Assembly (NCBI GenBank): GCA_031552535.1
Contig: JAVBMJ010000004.1
Coordinates: 1-64,000, forward strand
Source of the DNA: JAVBMJ01 sp031552535
Lineage (GTDB): Bacteria; Bacteroidota; Bacteroidia; Bacteroidales; Rikenellaceae
Direction: 5' to 3'
Length of the DNA stretch: 64,000 nucleotides
Of the stretch, positions 54,571-63,143 are shown piece by piece (the stretch's first letter is position 1; each line of letters opens with the position of its first letter). The position numbers were made by a program, and so were the translations under genes. The notes beneath the pieces were generated by a model. The model worked only from the letters and a program-made list of their open reading frames with translations, ran no database searches and was not told the origin of the DNA.

Positions 54571-56124
54571 TTATTTGGTATCTCCCCGGGGGTAATGGGG
54601 CGAATAAAGTATTCCATGGTCGATGGTCTGGAGTTTTCCGTCTTTAACGAAGCGTTCGCCCCGTTCTTCGAGATGGGCGGCCATCCTCCCGCGCCACAGT
54701 TCGAGGGCCTGGCCGTAAGAGGGATCGCCGGCCAGCGAATGAAGTTCGGCTTTCGAGTGCGATATGTCGAAGAGTTGCTCGTGGCCCGAGCGGAAGAAGT
54801 AGACGTATTTCATCTGTCCGTCGGTGAGTGCCGCCCACGACATGGCTTTGTCGTAAGCACCCGTGTGTTCCAGGTCGATCCACTCCCTCCATGGAGCCTT
54901 TTTATTACGATAAATTTCCATGAGTGAACGTCCATCGATCCCGGCGGGAATCGGCATGCCCGCCGCATCGAGCATCGTGGGCAGCACGTCGCGCAGTTCT
55001 ACCGGCTGGTACGCTTTGGCTCCCGGCGGGTAGGCGCCTTTTATGGCGGCGGGAAATTTCACGACGAACGGAACGTGGGCCGACCCCTCGTAGGCGTAGG
55101 TCTTGCGCCAATGATGATGGTCGCCGAGCATATCCCCGTGGTCGGAGACGAAGACTATGAGAGTATTGTCGTACATCCCCCGGCGGCGCAACTCGGCAGT
55201 GATTTCGCCTATTTTCTCGTCGATGAAGGTCACGGCGGCGTAATAGAACCTGCGCGATTCGAGTGCGTGCTCTGGTCCGAAGTCGCCGTAGGCTGCGTTT
55301 TTGGTGTTGGGGCGGTCTGCGAATTCGCCGCACCACTCACCGACGTATGGGGCGGGCACCGGGGCATCTTTATAGATGTCGTAAAACCTCTGCGGGGGAT
55401 CGTATGGCGAGTGGGGCCGGGCGAACGACACGGTGAGGAACATCGGCCGGTGTTTGTCGTAGCCCGAAATGAACCTGACGGCCTCGCGTGCGGTCCATTC
55501 AGTAGGATGGAGTTTCTCATCGAGGGCATATACCGCACCCTTGTGCTCGTTCCAGCCTATACCCGTAGAGTCGGGGTTGAGTCCGGGAGCCTGGGCGGCG
55601 AACCACTGGCGGTAGTCGCTCACAAAGTCAGCATTCTCGGCCCGCCCCGATTCGTCTAAAAGCGCCCCGTCGTAGCCATGGAGGTTGCGTTGCGGATGGT
55701 AATGCAGTTTGCCTATGGCATAGGAGTAATACCCCGCGTGGTGAAGCATGCGCGGCATTTCGTGGGGATAGTTCTCAGCCACCACACCGTATCCCGCCAT
55801 GCCGTGATGCCATGGCGACATACCCGTAAGCAATGCCGCACGCGCCGGGGTGCTGCTCGGCGTCGACGAATAGCCGTTCATGAAGATCATTCCGTCGCCT
55901 GCCAATGCATCGAGGTTTGGAGTCTTTATCATGGCGTTGCCCATCGCGCCCAGGCAGTCGAAACGGTGCTGGTCGGTTACGATCAGTACTATATTCGGCT
56001 GTCGTCCTGTTTGTGGAGCTTTCCCCGCTGAAGTTTCGCCGGGCTGTGCCGATCCTTCGCCATGGAGCGACCAGGGCACTCCGCCCAACACCGCGCAACA
56101 CAATATGCCTGCTTTGTTTTTCAT
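54571..56124 (-). CDS. S1-family sulfatase, Ser type (PUL3, first)
   Basis: This 517-residue sulfatase has a signal peptide, then a linker rich in Gly, Ser and Ala before NIVLIVTDQHRFDCLG, in which the usual Asp-Asp metal pair is Asp51-Gln52. The modified residue is Ser91 in STPAR. The DQHR variant and SDHGDMLGDHHHWRK block place it with choline-sulfatase- and glucosamine-sulfatase-like branches. It lies 57 bases downstream of the F5/8C-GH92 gene. GlcNAc-6-sulfate is one possible target; this is inference. Confidence 0.9.
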   Translation of the reverse strand: MKNKAGILCCAVLGGVPWSLHGEGSAQPGETSAGKAPQTGRQPNIVLIVTDQHRFDCLGAMGNAMIKTPNLDALAGDGMIFMNGYSSTPSSTPARAALLTGMSPWHHGMAGYGVVAENYPHEMPRMLHHAGYYSYAIGKLHYHPQRNLHGYDGALLDESGRAENADFVSDYRQWFAAQAPGLNPDSTGIGWNEHKGAVYALDEKLHPTEWTAREAVRFISGYDKHRPMFLTVSFARPHSPYDPPQRFYDIYKDAPVPAPYVGEWCGEFADRPNTKNAAYGDFGPEHALESRRFYYAAVTFIDEKIGEITAELRRRGMYDNTLIVFVSDHGDMLGDHHHWRKTYAYEGSAHVPFVVKFPAAIKGAYPPGAKAYQPVELRDVLPTMLDAAGMPIPAGIDGRSLMEIYRNKKAPWREWIDLEHTGAYDKAMSWAALTDGQMKYVYFFRSGHEQLFDISHSKAELHSLAGDPSYGQALELWRGRMAAHLEERGERFVKDGKLQTIDHGILYSPHYPRGDTK

Positions 56125-56181
56125 AACGATAATTAAATTATCCCGGATCGGTCTTCCTGTTATATGCTTCTACATCGTAGA

Positions 56182-58896
56182 TCAATCTATGGCGGGCATT
56201 TTACCCGTGCCCCATTTTTTATTCGGCTTGTCGCCGAGCCATATTTCGAGCGTTCCGCCCCGGCGGTATTCGTCGTGTGTGAACCAGAATTCGCGCAGTT
56301 CACGGCCGTTGAGACGTGCACGCTGGATGTAGCAGTTGTCGGCGGAGTTGTTGTATGTCTTTATTGCGAAAGTCTTTCCCTTGTAATAATTGTTGTCGAG
56401 GCGTATGGTCACCTCGTCGAACACGGGCGAAGTGATCTCGTAGAACGGCGTCGCGGTTTTGTTGCCGTAGACGTTGAACAGGCCCATCGCCATCAGTGCG
56501 CTTGTGCCTCCCATCTGGCCCTGGTCTTCATCGTGGCCCCCGTAGCCCAGATCGGGCGTAGTTCCTCCGTAAGCCTGTTCCTTGACGCGGCGCACCCAGT
56601 ACTGCGTCAGCCAAGGCTGGCCCATATGGCTGAAGACGTGGGCATTCGACAGGCACGGCTGGTTGGAATAGGCCACATATCCTGTATGATATTCCGAAAC
56701 GAAATCGGCCGGGGCAGCCATACGGAAAGCCCTGTCGAGTTTCGCCGCCACCGAGTCGCGCCCGCCCATCAGCGAGGCGAGCCCCTGGTAGTCGTTGACG
56801 ACGCTGAAGGTGGCCTGCCAGGCATTGGTTTCGACCCATCCTTCGCCGCTCAGAGGATCCGAATGGAGGAATTTGCCGTCACGCGTCATAGGGAATACGA
56901 ATCCTGTTTTGCTGTCGAAAGTTTTGCGCCATCCGCGGCTGCGTTCCATAAAGCGGTCGTAGTCTTCGCTGTTGCCGAGCTTGCGTGCCATCTGGGCAAT
57001 AGCCCAGTCCTGGAACGCGGCGTCGAGCGTTATTCCGGCGTTCGACGGCACCCAGCCGTTGCGGTCGTAAAACTCTATATCTTCCGGTGTCACCTGCGGC
57101 GGCATTTCGAGCATGCCTCCCTTGAGGCTGTTGCGCCGTATTATGTCGTAGGCATGGGCCGCGTCGGGGCGTTTGGTGAGTATGCCCATCATGTAGCAAC
57201 TCACTATCGGGTGCACCGACGGGTTGCCGCGCATGATGTAGGAGTAGCCGCCACCGACCGGGCCCCGCGGCAGCAGGTAACCGTTGTCGGCGTACTCGAT
57301 CAGCGATGCGGCGAAGTCGTCGGCAACTTCGGGGTATGCCAGTCCCCATAGAATGTCGAGGTTCCACTGCTGGCCCCAGGTGGCGTCGAAGTTATACATG
57401 TTGAACTGCAACCTGCCATCCGTCCCGCGCGGGATAGTGCGTATCTTGAATACGGCGTCGGTGATCCGTCCCGTGCGCTTTCCCTGCGTGCGATCGGGAT
57501 AGTCGCCCGACAGGTCGTTCATTTTGTGGCGCCCGAGGAGCACGTGCCACAGGTCGGTGTAGAATTTGGTGCGCTGTGCTTCGGTGCCTCCGCGAACGTC
57601 GATGCGCGACATCCATTCGTTCCACACCCCGCGGCTTTGGGCGCGCACTGTATCGAAGTCCCAGCCCGGGCATTCGGCTTCGAGGTTGGCCTTCGCGTTC
57701 TCGACGGACGTGAGCGAAATACCTATTTTCATCTGGACCTGTTCGCCGCCCCGGACATCGTAACGGGCCGAGACCCCTGCATCGGTGCCACGAAGCGACT
57801 CTATGCCACTTAGACGCTTCCCATCACTCCAGCCATCCAACGAGGCGAACGGTTTATCGAAACGAACCACGAAAAACACTTTGATATCGGCCGGGCCTCC
57901 CCACGGGCGTTTCACCGACGAGAACGAGCCCTCGAACCCCGCGTCGCCGGTCTTCCTCACATCGGCATTGGCCATGACGCTGTTGCCGAGGAATCCACCC
58001 AGGTTGGTAAGTATTTGTGCCATGCCGCTTTCGGTCCATCTGAAACGATAGAAGCTCACGCGTTCTGTGGCCGTCTGTTCGACCCACACTCCAGGATCGC
58101 GCAGCAGCACCCTGTGGTAGCCGGGTTGCACGATCTCGTCGTCGTGGCTGAACGCGGATTTCCAAGCCGATTCCCCTTGAGTGGGGTCGACCTCATCGCG
58201 GGCCGGCATGATGCCGATGCCCGACATCGACCACCAATGTATCTGGCTGAAACATAGGATATGGCTCTCATTGTAGTTGTATCCTCCGCCGTCATGGTTT
58301 TTGTTACGGGTCAGCGGCGCGGCCGACATCATGCCGTAGGGCAGTTGGCCGGTGATGAAATAGAAGTAGCGGCCACGGTTGGTTTCGATGTAGGGGTCGA
58401 CCCAATCGACATAATCGACGTGTTGTTTCGGCGAAGGGAATACCTCCACCTCCGACAGCCCGAGGTTCACCCCGTCGCCGTCGATTCCGGTGATCTGTAC
58501 CCATTCGACGTTTTTCTCCGGGAACTCCACCTTTTTTGCCGTGCCGTCCTTCGGGATGCGCGTCACCCATATTTTCGAGCCGTCGCTGAATTCGAGCCGG
58601 CATCCTTCGAGGTTTTCGCTCTGCGATGGACGGTCGTAGAGCACTATGCAGTCGATCCACTGTTTTTCCTCCCACGTGAGGCGCACCCAGGGATAGTTGC
58701 GGTTGCGGGCGGCGGCGGCCCACTCCCCGCGGTTTTCGACACCAATTATCCCGTCGGCTATGTTCGAAGCTTCGAATCCAGGTCCCATGACCGACGACGA
58801 GGTGATCGCGGCCTCGCCGGCAATCGAGTTAGGCCCTGCAAGCGCCCCGTGAGGCAGACAGAGGGTCGTTATGAAAAATACGAACAGCCATTTCAT
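56182..58896 (-). CDS. GH92 alpha-mannosidase with N-terminal F5/8C domain (Gln type)
   Basis: The protein has 904 residues. After a signal peptide comes a discoidin (F5/8C) module at about 25-155 (WVRLTWEEKQWIDCIVLYDRP), then the GH92 core starting at YVDWVDPYIETNRGRYFYF. Conserved catalytic blocks are VETNAWQ (acid Glu) and HDEDQGQMGG (base Asp). The +1 subsite motif reads SNQPCL instead of GNEPSHH, so a neutral Gln replaces the Glu of the PUL1 and PUL2 enzymes. As I recall, that change marks GH92 members acting on other linkages or on mannose-phosphate diesters. It lies between a sulfatase and the DUF4838 gene. Confidence 0.9.
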   Translation of the reverse strand: MKWLFVFFITTLCLPHGALAGPNSIAGEAAITSSSVMGPGFEASNIADGIIGVENRGEWAAAARNRNYPWVRLTWEEKQWIDCIVLYDRPSQSENLEGCRLEFSDGSKIWVTRIPKDGTAKKVEFPEKNVEWVQITGIDGDGVNLGLSEVEVFPSPKQHVDYVDWVDPYIETNRGRYFYFITGQLPYGMMSAAPLTRNKNHDGGGYNYNESHILCFSQIHWWSMSGIGIMPARDEVDPTQGESAWKSAFSHDDEIVQPGYHRVLLRDPGVWVEQTATERVSFYRFRWTESGMAQILTNLGGFLGNSVMANADVRKTGDAGFEGSFSSVKRPWGGPADIKVFFVVRFDKPFASLDGWSDGKRLSGIESLRGTDAGVSARYDVRGGEQVQMKIGISLTSVENAKANLEAECPGWDFDTVRAQSRGVWNEWMSRIDVRGGTEAQRTKFYTDLWHVLLGRHKMNDLSGDYPDRTQGKRTGRITDAVFKIRTIPRGTDGRLQFNMYNFDATWGQQWNLDILWGLAYPEVADDFAASLIEYADNGYLLPRGPVGGGYSYIMRGNPSVHPIVSCYMMGILTKRPDAAHAYDIIRRNSLKGGMLEMPPQVTPEDIEFYDRNGWVPSNAGITLDAAFQDWAIAQMARKLGNSEDYDRFMERSRGWRKTFDSKTGFVFPMTRDGKFLHSDPLSGEGWVETNAWQATFSVVNDYQGLASLMGGRDSVAAKLDRAFRMAAPADFVSEYHTGYVAYSNQPCLSNAHVFSHMGQPWLTQYWVRRVKEQAYGGTTPDLGYGGHDEDQGQMGGTSALMAMGLFNVYGNKTATPFYEITSPVFDEVTIRLDNNYYKGKTFAIKTYNNSADNCYIQRARLNGRELREFWFTHDEYRRGGTLEIWLGDKPNKKWGTGKMPAID

Positions 58897-58927
58897 GTTG
58901 TCGGTTTTTAATGCCTGCTAAAGTGCG

Positions 58928-60757
58928 TTATCTCGAATGGCGTACTACGAATACTCCTTTGTCCACATTGTCCGATATCAGTTTACCGACCTGCTGGCTC
59001 ATGCGGTTGCGCACTTCTTTCTCGCCCGATGCCACACTCTGGCGGCGTTCACCTATGCTTATCGTGACATATTGCAACATCAGCAGCATGCGGTCGAGGT
59101 GGTTTTTCACAACCGTGTCGGTGGTGCGCATCCGGGCGGCTTCTACCTCTGCGCGGCACGCTGCTATGCGCTCTTCGGCTTTGTCATATTCGGGCAGGGG
59201 CAGTGGGCCGGTGTGTGGGAAACGGGTGGCGAAACGCACCGTGTTCTCCAATTCGCCGTAAACTTTCAGCGCCACGGCACCCGCGTCGGCGAACACCCCG
59301 TCGGAGTACTCCTTCATCAGGGCGTCGACATCGGCCTCAGGATTCTGCGCCAGGCGACCCAGCACATAATAGTTGGGTCCGTAGGCGAACCAGTCGCCAG
59401 GCTCGGAGTATATCGAAATACCTTTGGCCCCCACTTTTGAGTAGAATCTCAGTTCGTCCTGCATATAGTGCGGGATTATATTGGGCAGGCTACGCCACAG
59501 GTACTTGCGATAGTAGGAATAGATCGATATTTCGCCCCGGAAATCCTTGAGCCACTGCATCAGGGCCTCCTTATAATGGATATTCTCCTTATCTACCGGC
59601 TCGTAGATGCGGGTTTCGAAGTTCTGGTTTATAGGGCAGAAGTCGAGCAACACGCTCGGATCGAGTTTTTCGTGCTGCGGAGGAGTCACATAGCGGCTGT
59701 AGGCTATGCATTCGAGCCTGACGCGCGGCAGTTCCCGGGCAAGAAAACGCGCCGTCTGCGACACCAATGCTATGTGGCGGTCGGGGGGCGTCGTCTTTTT
59801 GCACTCTGTGCATTCGCACCAACGTTCGCCGTCGGGAGGCCAGAAGTCGAAAATGTCGATTTCGGGATGCGATTTGAGATAGGCGAGTATGCTTTTGTGC
59901 AGGTATGTCACCGCGTCGCTATTCGATGTGCAGAATACTACCCGCTGTTCGGTAGAGCGGTTCCCCTTGGCGTCCATGCCGAACCACTCGGGATGCTCGC
60001 GGTAGAGGCGCCCGTCTTCCATCGACGCATTGAAGTAGTTCTGGTAGCCGTGCCCCCCGACTTCGATCAGGATGCCGCGTTTCTGTAACTCCGGAGTCAG
60101 CAGGCGTCGCCAGTTGTCCCACATCACGCGTCCGTGGCCCTCGTAATTTATCGGAATGACAAGTGTGTTGTACCCCAACTTGGGCATCCAATCGATGAGT
60201 TGCATCAGGTTTTCGGTAGTATGCGACAATCCCTCTTCGACATAGAATTTGCGATATTTCATTGCGGGTGAAGAAACCGCGTCACCTTTGTGGATGTAGC
60301 GTAATTCCGCAGTGTGTGGAATCGCCCGGGAGCGCCCTTCGAAAAATACGTAGTCGGGGGCGAACCAACGGCATCCCAGCGAATGCAGGAATCCGTAGAC
60401 GGCATGGCAGACCGCTCCGGCATCGGTTCCGGTAAGGTAGATGTTTTTCCCATTTACCGATATCGATGCTGTTTCGCTACCGGCCTGCAGTTGTTTTGCA
60501 CCCTTTACCGGGGCAAACTTTGTGGTGAGTCCCACGAAGATAGATAGTGACGCCGCCTTATCCGAAACGGTGAACGACGTTCCGCTCATCTCTTCGAGAT
60601 ACTTGGCTAATTCCGCGGCGGCTAACACCTCCGCGGCGGAAGGTTGCTGCGGGGTTACTACGGTGTAGCTGGCTTTTCCGCTTGTGGCTAGCGTCAGGGT
60701 TTTGGCTGCGGCGCTGAAAGCCGTGAGGCAAAACAAAGGTATCAACAGTTTTTTCAT
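58928..60757 (-). CDS. DUF4838 protein, GH67/GH20-like fold
   Basis: The protein has 609 residues from the ATG at 60757 (the longer frame needs TTG), with signal peptide MKKLLIPLFCLTAFSAAAKT. Residues about 20-110 form the alpha/beta domain often found in front of GH20 and GH67 barrels (AAAELAKYLEEMSG). The middle (about 160-450) matches DUF4838, including WPPDGERWCECTECKKTTP with a Cys-x-Cys-x-x-Cys cluster. No enzyme activity is proven for this family to my knowledge. Its place between two GH92 genes suggests a glycosidase for a non-mannose sugar, perhaps HexNAc. Confidence 0.8.
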   Translation of the reverse strand: MKKLLIPLFCLTAFSAAAKTLTLATSGKASYTVVTPQQPSAAEVLAAAELAKYLEEMSGTSFTVSDKAASLSIFVGLTTKFAPVKGAKQLQAGSETASISVNGKNIYLTGTDAGAVCHAVYGFLHSLGCRWFAPDYVFFEGRSRAIPHTAELRYIHKGDAVSSPAMKYRKFYVEEGLSHTTENLMQLIDWMPKLGYNTLVIPINYEGHGRVMWDNWRRLLTPELQKRGILIEVGGHGYQNYFNASMEDGRLYREHPEWFGMDAKGNRSTEQRVVFCTSNSDAVTYLHKSILAYLKSHPEIDIFDFWPPDGERWCECTECKKTTPPDRHIALVSQTARFLARELPRVRLECIAYSRYVTPPQHEKLDPSVLLDFCPINQNFETRIYEPVDKENIHYKEALMQWLKDFRGEISIYSYYRKYLWRSLPNIIPHYMQDELRFYSKVGAKGISIYSEPGDWFAYGPNYYVLGRLAQNPEADVDALMKEYSDGVFADAGAVALKVYGELENTVRFATRFPHTGPLPLPEYDKAEERIAACRAEVEAARMRTTDTVVKNHLDRMLLMLQYVTISIGERRQSVASGEKEVRNRMSQQVGKLISDNVDKGVFVVRHSR

Positions 60758-60784
60758 GGCATATCGGGATAGGGTCAAAGTTTG

Positions 60785-63112
60785 TCAGATAGATTCTGAG
60801 GGTTTATTGCTCATTATCAATACCATCTCTCCTCCTTCGACGACCTTGCGGTAAGATATCCGCAGCGAGGTGTCGCGGCGTGAGTCGATTGTGACAGATT
60901 CGATGTAGACATTCTCTTTAGAGTTGCCGACGGTGCGGATCACGAATTTCCTGCCCGTGGGCATCGTTATCGTGACACGGTCGAACAGCGGGCTGCCGAT
61001 CTGGAACTCCGGCGAGGGAGCCGTAAGGCCACGCACGTCGAAGAGCCCTATCGACGATATCACATACCAGGCTCCGAGTTGCCCCTGGTCTTCGTCCTGC
61101 CCGTAGCCATAACCGTGGACCTCTTCCGTCCCATAAAATTCGTCGCAGATGGCCCTGACCCACTTTTGCGTCAGGTGCGGCTTCCCGGAGAAATTGAACA
61201 TCCACGGGATGTAGAGGCATGGCTGGTTCCCCTGGTTGTAGGGAGCCGACAGGCCGGCAAAAGCGTGCACGCTCGTGCCGCCGCCGAAGATATTCTTTTG
61301 GGAAACAGTGAAAATACTGTCGAGGCGGTGGTTGAAACGCTCCTTGCCGATGAGGTCTACGAGCACCTCGGGAGTGTGCGGGACATAGAAACTGTATTGC
61401 AGGGCGTTGCCCTCCTGGAATCCATGTCGCGGATTCAGGGGGTTGAATTCTGAAATGAACTCACCTTTCGTGTTGCGCGGACGGAACATCCCCACCGACG
61501 GATCGTAGATGTTGCGCCAGTTTTCCGATTGTCGCATAAGCGTCTTGTAGTCGCCGTCATGCCCCATCGCCTGCGCCATTTGTGCCACAGCCCACGAGCT
61601 GAACGAATATTCGAGGACATGCGATGCGGCGAAGCGCGACGAGTCGGCCGTGAGCGCCTGGGCGTAGTACGAATAACCTTTTTCGACAAAGTTCTTCAGG
61701 TCTATCTTGCCTGCACCGTCAGGGCGTCCCCGCCACTGGGTTTCGTTTTTCAGGGCGGCTTCGTAGGCCAGGCGCTCATCGAAGCCCGTGATGCCGCAGG
61801 CGTAAGCCGCCGCGAAAGCCAGCCCCGTGAAGTTGGTGCCCACGCCCGAGACGAACCTGCTCGAAGCGATGCCGTCGCCCAGCCACCCCGAATCTTTGTA
61901 GACCAGCAATTGGCTCTGTATCCAGTCGGCATAATATTCAGGGCATATGAGCGCCCAGAGTTGCGTGAGGCTCCAGTAACCGCCCCATATCGCATCGGTG
62001 TTGTAGTGGTTGTGAATCGGGCGGCCACGTTTGTCGAGAGGAATCTGTTTCACGCTGCCGTCGTTGGCGGGATATGCGCCGTTGACGTCGCTCGCCAGGC
62101 CGCGCCCGAGCATGGCGTGGAAAAATCCGGTATAGAACTTCACGCGGTCATCGCGGGTGCCCCCTTCGACGGTTATTTTCGAAAGGGTTTCGTTCCATGT
62201 GCCTATGGCGGCCTCTTTGGCCTTGTCGAATGTCAGGGCGGCAGCTTCGGCAGCCATGTTGAGGCGGGCGTTTTCGATGGATGTGTAGGATAGCCCCACT
62301 TTCACCGTAACCGCCTCGCCTTCGGCGGTGTCGAAAGTCAGGTAGAGCCCCGCACCCGAACCTACTGCCTCACGCAGGCCGGCAGAAGTCTTGTCCTTGT
62401 AGAAAATACCCCACTGGTAAGGCGTCTTGTCGGCGACGGCCGAAAAATACATCTTAACATCGCCGTCCTTCTGGTACTTTTTGACATAGTCGGGATAGGT
62501 TATAATATATCCTTCCACACGTCCGTCGGAAGTGTACGACACCTTTGCGTCACGCACGACGCCGCTCTCGCCCTGGCGGTTGCCTATGTCGAATATTATG
62601 TGCGACTGGCGTGAGGCGGGAAAGGTGTAGCGATGCAGTGCGACACGTTTGGTAGCCGTAAGTTCCGCCTTTATGCGGTAGTCTTTAAGCACGACACTGT
62701 AGTAGCCCGCGGTGGCATATTCGTCCGCTTTGTCGAAGCGCGAACGGTAGCCGCCGTCGGGATCGTCGAGTGCTCCGGGTATGGTCTGCAACACTCCCGT
62801 CGTTGGTGCCATCACCACTCCGCCTACCTGGAATTCATGAAAATTGGCAAACCCTTCTATCGACGTGTGGCGGCCGTCGTATCCGTTGGCCTGCCAGCCG
62901 CCTTTGCTGCCCAGGTGAGCGTCGGTCGACGGGGCCGGCTTGGCCATGCCGAACGGCAGCGCCGCGGGTGTATAGAAGAACCAACGCGAGTGTGCAGTAC
63001 CGATATTGGGGTTCACATAGTCGGTCAGCTTTTCGGGCTGTGCAGCTCCGGCACTGCAGGCAAGCGATACTGTTGCCAGTGTTGCGGATAGATATATCGC
63101 TCTCTTTTTCAT
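60785..63112 (-). CDS. GH92 alpha-mannosidase (Gln type, PUL3)
   Basis: This 775-residue secreted GH92 enzyme starts its core with LTDYVNPNIGTAHSRWFFYTP. The catalytic blocks are QEGNALQYSF (acid Glu) and GQDEDQGQLGAWY (base Asp). The +1 motif is QGNQPCL, with Gln where alpha-1,2-type enzymes have Glu, as in the neighbouring GH92. The N-terminal GTAHSRWFF differs from the GTGGHGHTF of the PUL1/PUL2 enzymes, a second sign of a different subgroup. Linkage is not predicted beyond 'not classical alpha-1,2'. Confidence 0.9.
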   Translation of the reverse strand: MKKRAIYLSATLATVSLACSAGAAQPEKLTDYVNPNIGTAHSRWFFYTPAALPFGMAKPAPSTDAHLGSKGGWQANGYDGRHTSIEGFANFHEFQVGGVVMAPTTGVLQTIPGALDDPDGGYRSRFDKADEYATAGYYSVVLKDYRIKAELTATKRVALHRYTFPASRQSHIIFDIGNRQGESGVVRDAKVSYTSDGRVEGYIITYPDYVKKYQKDGDVKMYFSAVADKTPYQWGIFYKDKTSAGLREAVGSGAGLYLTFDTAEGEAVTVKVGLSYTSIENARLNMAAEAAALTFDKAKEAAIGTWNETLSKITVEGGTRDDRVKFYTGFFHAMLGRGLASDVNGAYPANDGSVKQIPLDKRGRPIHNHYNTDAIWGGYWSLTQLWALICPEYYADWIQSQLLVYKDSGWLGDGIASSRFVSGVGTNFTGLAFAAAYACGITGFDERLAYEAALKNETQWRGRPDGAGKIDLKNFVEKGYSYYAQALTADSSRFAASHVLEYSFSSWAVAQMAQAMGHDGDYKTLMRQSENWRNIYDPSVGMFRPRNTKGEFISEFNPLNPRHGFQEGNALQYSFYVPHTPEVLVDLIGKERFNHRLDSIFTVSQKNIFGGGTSVHAFAGLSAPYNQGNQPCLYIPWMFNFSGKPHLTQKWVRAICDEFYGTEEVHGYGYGQDEDQGQLGAWYVISSIGLFDVRGLTAPSPEFQIGSPLFDRVTITMPTGRKFVIRTVGNSKENVYIESVTIDSRRDTSLRISYRKVVEGGEMVLIMSNKPSESI

Positions 63113-63143
63113 CTCAGATATTTTTAAACAGTTTTTTAGCCGG

